Source of the DNA: Ceriagrion tenellum
Taxonomy: Eukaryota > Arthropoda > Insecta > Odonata > Coenagrionidae
Assembly: GCA_963169105.1 (NCBI GenBank)
Contig: OY720636.1
Coordinates: 140,235,747-140,299,746, forward strand
DNA: 64,000 bases
Direction: 5' to 3'
Of the stretch, positions 58,035-64,000 are shown piece after piece. The notes beneath the pieces were generated by a model that searched no databases, was not told the origin of the DNA, and saw nothing but the letters and a program-made list of their open reading frames with translations. Both the position numbers and the translations under genes were made by a program. Positions within the stretch are counted from its first letter, which is position 1. Every line of letters starts with the position of its first letter.

Positions 58035-61000
58035 TAAACGGAGATGGAAGGCATTTTTGGACGGTTTCCGAGAAATGCCATCACAGTCGCGTACATCTAC
58101 TATATAAAATGCACATCAAGGAGTATCTCTCTATACTCCTTGACGTACATACTCATGATTCAAATGCTGGCGTAGTAATTCAGAGGTGTACCAATAGATG
58201 GCTACGGAGCACCCTCGTTTGTAAAGGTGGTTCAATATCGATTGCATTTTTGCTTCGATACAGGTCTTTATATAATAAACACACCCGCCATCGAATATGC
58301 TTTTTCTAATGTATTCTCCATTAGCAATGTACAGGTTGTTCAACGTTTTTTTGTTAATTTTGCGATGCTCACGTATTCGAAATGATGACTTGCGCCGCAT
58401 GGTCGCACATCCTTGGGTTTGCAATGGCTGTTAATGTTCAATAACCGCATTAATGGCTATCGTGAGGTGGATATGGTTACCAAGACCCATATCGATAGAG
58501 CGAAGGATATATCGAATCGAATGACCCTGTCTTGTACGTACTCCACTAGCTGACGCATGGCTCGGGCGTATGAATTTTCCAAAATGCGCGCATCACTTGG
58601 CAAACTACTAAGTAACAGCACAGCCTGCTTCACAAAAAATGTTGTACATAAAGAAACCTTTAACATTTAGATGCTATGCATTGTTTATCATAGTTACGTA
58701 TATATTTTAACTAAAAATAAAAACCACGCAATTTCAATTTAATAACTTACTTCATTCATCACGTTTTTTTAGCTCTCTTTAGGAGACCTCGGTCATCAAT
58801 GTCAAATTGACGAGAACTTTTTAAATTTGAAGAGCGTGGTTTAGCTTTGATGAAATATTTAATTTTTTAATATTTTGAAGAGACAACCGACTTCATCATC
58901 ACCATTAATATTAGGCTTCACATTTTCCATCAACATTTTAGCGCTTTTTTTTCTCGAACCTGGGCCTTTAGACCATTCACCCGTAAATCTATTAACGAAT
59001 GCAATTTCATAATTAAAAAGGCCTCCCCATCGTATTGGACATCGGTGACGCGAGGTCTCCTCGTCAGAAGTGAAAGAAGAGGGCATGGAAGGATGATGTG
59101 CATAAAAGGGGACTCATAGAATTAGGATAAAAGGACAGGAATATACCGAAAGTTTATAGCATTCAAGTTTCAAATTTTAGTGTATAAATGGGGAGGTTGA
59201 GGAGATGAAATTAAATAGCGTCATGGGTTAACAATGTTTTGACAATTGAAACCTGGCCAAGTAGCTGTAAAACATTAAGCCTATTGCTAAGAATAAGTCG
59301 CTAACGGGAACCCTATATCAGTATAGCTCAATTTCATTTTTAGCATCTCCAAATGTAGCTCTTTTATTCAATCATTCAAAATTCTAGCAAAATACCTGCG
59401 GACTACGTTTTACAACTTAAATACTTCAGTTCGTAAATTGACCCCAACATTCTAGGTTCATCAATAGCTCCTGACCTCATGATATAATCAGAAGTTAGCG
59501 AACGCATGGGGAGGGTTCCTTCTTAGATAACCACAGAAGCACGTTATTGAGATGTATTCATACGCACTCGCGGGGCTGCGTGCATTTACATTGAATGATT
59601 TTTAAGTTCTTAATTATTTTTAACGGTCATGAATACTTAGTGCTATCTCAACTCTCAGAAGTACGAATTAACCTCAGTAATAATAATACCTAATCATATT
59701 TACATTTTGCTGAGACACATGCATTGGCATAGCAAGTAACGTAACATACTAATGTACACAAGTAGTCCCAGAACCTTTTCACTATGCTATGAGGAATTTG
59801 AGCGGCAATGACGCCGGTTGAGTCTCTCAAGGAATGAATCGTCCGAAACATAGTGGATTGTGAGGGTCATTCCGCAAATGAAGAGATTAAAGTTAAGAAG
59901 TGAAGGGATTGAAAAATAGACAAGATCGGGTCTGAGGCCCGCCACAAAACATTCCAAAAAACTGCTATCTCAGGATGGCGGTTCAGTCATCAACGCAGTT
60001 TTCAAAGTGAAATGTATAAAACGTCGGAAAATGACGATTCCCTGGAACGTTTGCGACAGAGGAGAACTTATGATCACTTTGGGGTCATTGCAATGGTATT
60101 CTAGGCAATTAAGGGCACACTGGATTTTAAAATTAAGTCAGGAGCGAGTGCAGCTAAGAGAGATATTCCAACGACATGACAGCACAGTCACCGCAAGAAA
60201 TACCAATGGTTGCAAGATATATCGTCGCAACTGACAAAAATATGCACATTCATTGTTTATTCTTTTCTCAACGACAAAATGTCCCTCGGGCATTCGCAAG
60301 AAGAAAGTATTAGAGAAAATGAACGTTCTAACAAATTACTCATTCCAATATTCGGCAAGAATTTCCGTCAAGATTCTCCTCAAATTATTTCAAAGAATTC
60401 CAGTAAGTTAGCACCTACCAGTAAGTTTTGTCGAATCGATGGGCGAAGAGCTGGAATTTAATTACATTAAAAAATCAAAGTAGTTATGGCTTCCGGGGTA
60501 GCTTCCGCGATGAGCCTTAAGGACGACAGTTTCGCGAACGTTAAAACTCGCTCCTTCATGTCAGGCTACCCAGAAAGCCATCGACTACTCAGACCACTTC
60601 GCGGAAACTTTCACTGCAACATTTGACAATCATATTCATTTTAAAGATAAGTAGATGTTGCATATACAAGCATAAACTGAGAAATAAGACATATAAATTC
60701 AAATATAACTGTCAACACCCACAGCCACATAGTAAACATTAATACATATGATGCAAATATATTGCTTCAAATATAATGTAAAAAATATTATCCTATTTTT
60801 ATACGTTATTCATATAATTCTATAGGTATTCTATAAAGTTTTTTCCTCAACTAAACAAAATAACCGCCTCATTTCATTAAGTTTTCAAATCATAAATTTT
60901 GTTTTGTTTTTCGAGAACATTTACAGCTCACACGGGCATTGTGTTGTTTTGCGTGCACATAAATGAAATTAATTTGCACTTTTATATCTCTTTGAGACAG

Positions 61001-62199
61001 CAAAAGCAGGTGAGCAGCGTTATTGTGAACCATTCGTCAAGCTTTTATACACTTAACAGCAATGTATACTCGGATTCGCTGCTGCGAAGAGATAAATATA
61101 CGAATGCACTCGTTGGCAGAGATGGATTTAACACGGAGATCGGATGGCAAGACGGAAAATAGGTTCTGGAAGTACGCTGCAACTGCGTTTACCCGTTTCC
61201 GACGAACACGGGGAATCCAGAGACAATTGAAGGGAACGCGTAACAGTTCGCACAGTCTTATTACACGCGGAAAATTATGAGAACGGAGAAGCGACGAACA
61301 TGATTTCATGCTCCTCGTCCCTAAACCGTGAATCCCCATCCCCAGCTCATCGCTACGTTTCCCGACTTCCGCCATCCAGATTCTCACGCCCCAGAGGAAG
61401 GGAAGCTTTGCCTGCGCCATCTCGCGGTGAGGAATTAAAAAAAAACAGGTGAATGAAAAATGCAACGCTTGGATTCAAGCTCGTGTCACACGATACTTGA
61501 TCTTGCGCAACATCTACTGTAGTTTAAAGATAATATAGACTCAATAAACATGACAGAACAGGCCGCTACTTGGTGAAAATAGGCTCCGTTTATTAGTTAT
61601 CAACTTTGAATTTTGATATAAATTACAATGCTCAATTAGTAATAAAATAGGAGAGATATTTTAATTTCATCCACAAAACTGAATTACAGGCGCACTAAGG
61701 TTTGCAAAGTTATTTCATTAGGTACAGATTCTTTAATCTACAAGTTTCAAGAACATTTGCTCAAAATCTAGTACGCATAGCACACTAACCCCGCCAATAG
61801 ATATGCCGGCAAAAATGTGTTGATGTCAGTGATACTGTCTGACTTTAAGAACGTATATATTTTTGAACTAGCATAACATCGGAGCGTAAGCAATACAGTG
61901 GGGTAAATAAAATTGAATTGTACTTACCAACCTTATAGACGCAAAGACATATTCCAACCGATAATTGATCCTAAGGTGGTTGGATCGATTTTGCTAATAA
62001 ATTGATGTGCGTTAAACTTCTCATACGAGCTCTCATTAGTAATTTCTGTAGATAAAAGGTATATTTTGCAATCATTCGTTTACATATGCACATAAGTTAT
62101 TATTAACAGACAAGAATATATTCCTGATTATTATACTTGTTTGTCACAATTATCAAGAAGCCGCACGTATTACATCGTTCGAAAAACACGTTTCAATAA
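58035..62199. other. No confident gene
   Basis: Minus-strand frames at 58131-58424 (97 codons) and 58457-58666 (69 codons) are adjacent. The second begins with a hydrophobic stretch, but neither has a recognised motif or splice context. The 142-codon frame at 61037-61465 (minus) overlaps a plus-strand frame and is dismissed. Confidence 0.3.
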
Positions 62200-62450
62200 T
62201 ATTTCGAAGTTCGACTACCGCGCCGAAAACTCAATTCATAACACCCTTCAGTTAGGGAAAATAATTTAAAATATAAATGTTGTATCTTTTCCAATACCGC
62301 TAGAATGGTGACTTCCAACGCAGTAATATGTGCATTTTTATGAAACGTGGTATAAGCATTTTTTCCGTTTCCTTTAAAAATCATAAAATGTGCATTCAAT
62401 GACCCACGATTACCGCTCCAGCCGCTGTAAAACCCTAACTATTTACGCCA
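62200..62450 (+). repeat. Dispersed repeat family X, copy 3
   Basis: ACTACCGCGCCGAAAACTC, then ACCGCTAGAATGGTGAC, then GCATTCAATGACCCACGATT and ACCGCTCCAGCCGC correspond in order to copies at 32.4 and 34.64 kb. Confidence 0.5.
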
Positions 62451-63360
62451 AAAATATTTCTCGTGTAAGTGACACGGTGAGAGGGCGTAGTTATCTATGG
62501 CCGTATTACTTGAGGATTAACCCACCACTTCGTTTGATACAGTTAGCTATTAGTTTCGCATTTCTATGACTAACCTTCATCTCATGAGTCTCGCGTCAAG
62601 GCTGTTGTAGTAATCACGCGGGGAGAGTGGCCGAGAGTAGTAAGTGAATAAAGGAGCCGTGTCAAAAGGAAGCAAGAATGACGGCAGTCTTCTTGGCTTT
62701 CCCTCCCACGCTTCCTTTCCCCGAGCACCTCGTGGGTATTCTCCTCTTCCCCGAGACGCCTTGGTGCTCAATAATCCACGGTGGACGAGAGCCACCGGTG
62801 CGTGGGCCCGTCCGTCTTGGAAGGTTCGCGTCGTGAGGGCAGTGAGGAACTCGATCCGCGGAAATGTTATCCGGACTAAACGGAGCGCTAAATAATAAAG
62901 AAGCAGAAGAAACGCGCATTAATTTGAGAAAATATCTTCCCCGAGAAGATAAAAACTTCACCGTGATGGGTGGTAATTACAGCAGAAAAACATTTAATTA
63001 GTTTTTCAACGTGGTGGGACGGTTTTCAAAGCGACCAATTAACAAATTATAATGTAGCTGACGATTTTTTTCAGGTGTTAAATCTAAAACAGGACTTTTC
63101 GATTTCCATCAGATGGAAAGTGATTGTGATGATTTTACCATTCCTCTACAGCATTAACTGTACTTTCCGCTACAAGAAATGGGCGTCTTGGACGTATTTC
63201 ATAGGGGAGCTATATACTTTGATAACTTTTTTAGATACTTATTGTTGTCCTCGGTTTGACAGGTGTCAATAGAGAAAAGTCGACTGCTGGTGAATTGACA
63301 TGATGGAAGTTTATCAGATTCATGGTGATCATAACCACTTTGTACTTATTCGTAGTTTTT
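62451..63360. other. No recognisable gene; GC-richer patch 62640-62890
   Basis: Open frames on both strands overlap in the GC-rich patch. No motif was seen. Confidence 0.35.
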
Positions 63361-63362
63361 AA

Positions 63363-63821
63363 TTACTTCCCAATATAATCATACCAACCTGATCCGTCTA
63401 TTTCAAGTGGCACATCTAGAAACTTGAACAAGAAGTCATAGAAAAAACTGCGACAAAGAACAGCGGGCTTCCGGATTCCGCAATATAGTCCGTCGTTATA
63501 GGTAATGGCGTTTCTCAGTTTATAAGGTGATAAGATATTTTGTAATGGTTCATTGACTAGCGAATGTTTATCATGCTCCAGAGTCTCGCAGTGTGTCTGT
63601 TCTGTCCTACGGGACGCACTCTCCTCGAGCACCAAATTTCTATTCACAACCATATCCGTAAGATCCGACTTATCTGTGAATAGCTTTGGTGATTCGTTTG
63701 AAGGTGGTTGGAGTGAATTACTGCACGGATTTGCATATAACTTTGCATTCGAGAGCATCCTTGTAACGTGTATGGATAAGAGTAAAAATAATTGTATGTT
63801 ACCGATTTGGTTTCTAGGCAA
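63363..63821 (-). CDS. Uncharacterised 152-codon ORF, possible exon
   Basis: The translation starts with a hydrophobic stretch (about residues 10-20, LFLLLSI). It then has a polar Ser/Asn/Asp/Glu-rich middle and a C-terminal part with aromatic residues (SFFYDFLFKFLDVP, ending GWYDYIGK). Composition is more protein-like than most frames here. No family is recognised, no splice sites can be assigned with confidence, and the opposite strand is open for 96 codons. It may be a terminal exon of an unknown gene or chance. No function is proposed. Confidence 0.2.
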   Translation of the reverse strand: MPRNQIGNIQLFLLLSIHVTRMLSNAKLYANPCSNSLQPPSNESPKLFTDKSDLTDMVVNRNLVLEESASRRTEQTHCETLEHDKHSLVNEPLQNILSPYKLRNAITYNDGLYCGIRKPAVLCRSFFYDFLFKFLDVPLEIDGSGWYDYIGK

Positions 63822-63841
63822 TCTAAAAAATTTTTACACAT

Positions 63842-64000
63842 AGCCTCAAGGCACTTGAAATATATTTAGAAACCCATCGATGCCATATTAACAGAATTTC
63901 CTACAAACGCGAAATAATACGTTTGATATTACTTAGAAGATTCCTCACAAATATCAAGGTTTTATGTAAAAAAACACGTATTTACATATGGTTTTGGGTT
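63842..64000. other. No feature
   Basis: AT-rich end of the window with nothing recognised. Confidence 0.5.

Noticed and set aside
61037..61465. 142-codon minus-strand frame
   Set aside because: Overlaps an open plus-strand frame, has no recognisable motif and no exon context.
1..64000. CRISPR array, rRNA genes, bacterial operon or phage
   Set aside because: No regularly spaced identical short repeats, no rRNA-like blocks and no dense coding were seen. The sequence is eukaryotic in character.

Overview
The window looks like intergenic or intronic DNA from a repeat-rich arthropod, probably insect, nuclear genome. Reasons: AT-rich non-coding sequence throughout, very low coding density, APE-type non-LTR retrotransposon remnants, tRNA-derived SINEs with A/B-box promoters, and short DNA transposons with target-site duplications (TSDs). 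I cannot name the species from sequence alone. No bacterial operon, CRISPR array, rRNA gene or confidently recognised host protein-coding gene was found.

Layout. 0-9 kb: unrecognised DNA, a decayed LINE remnant (2.5-2.8 kb), a foldback element with hammerhead-ribozyme-like cores (6.05-6.50 kb), a dispersed repeat and a minus-strand tRNA-like head. 9-14 kb: a minus-strand LINE 3' end flanked by two 173-bp direct repeats, a nuclear-receptor half-site cluster, and a composite of tRNA-like units in opposite orientation. 17-24 kb: a tRNA-like fragment, a hAT-type MITE (20.8-21.3 kb) with an apparent empty-site paralogue at 19.0 kb, and a TIR element (23.0-23.56 kb). 30-35.3 kb: a tandem duplication, a second tRNA composite, copies of a dispersed family, the second foldback hammerhead element (34.3-34.6 kb) and a second copy of the LINE 3' end. 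40-46.2 kb: a dispersed repeat, a 5'-truncated LINE with a long intact reverse transcriptase ORF (42.2-44.2 kb, minus), a minus-strand tRNA-Ala-like cloverleaf inside inverted repeats, and a SINE. 49-55 kb: two more LINE remnants, a roughly 300-bp SINE and a retroelement 3' end with a TCAAG tail. 57.2-57.65 kb: the third foldback hammerhead element. 57.7-64 kb: mostly unrecognised DNA, with another dispersed-repeat copy and a doubtful 152-codon ORF.

The most interesting system is the set of three unlike foldback elements at 6.1, 34.3 and 57.2 kb. Each is bounded by an 11-13 bp direct repeat. Each carries, on its arms, the same RNA architecture: CUGANGA, one extra U, a 5-bp stem II, GAAA, a self-complementary stem III and a UH cleavage site, with stem I pairing best supported at 6.1 and 34.3 kb. 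In the 34.3 kb element the two arms differ by a compensatory change in stem I. Hammerhead motifs are known in terminal repeats of Penelope-like retroelements, so these are best read as non-autonomous relatives of that class. No Penelope reverse transcriptase is visible here, so the assignment is inference.

The elements together show several autonomous machineries acting on one locus: LINE target-primed insertion, SINEs probably copied by LINEs, hAT-type cut-and-paste, and Penelope-like insertion.
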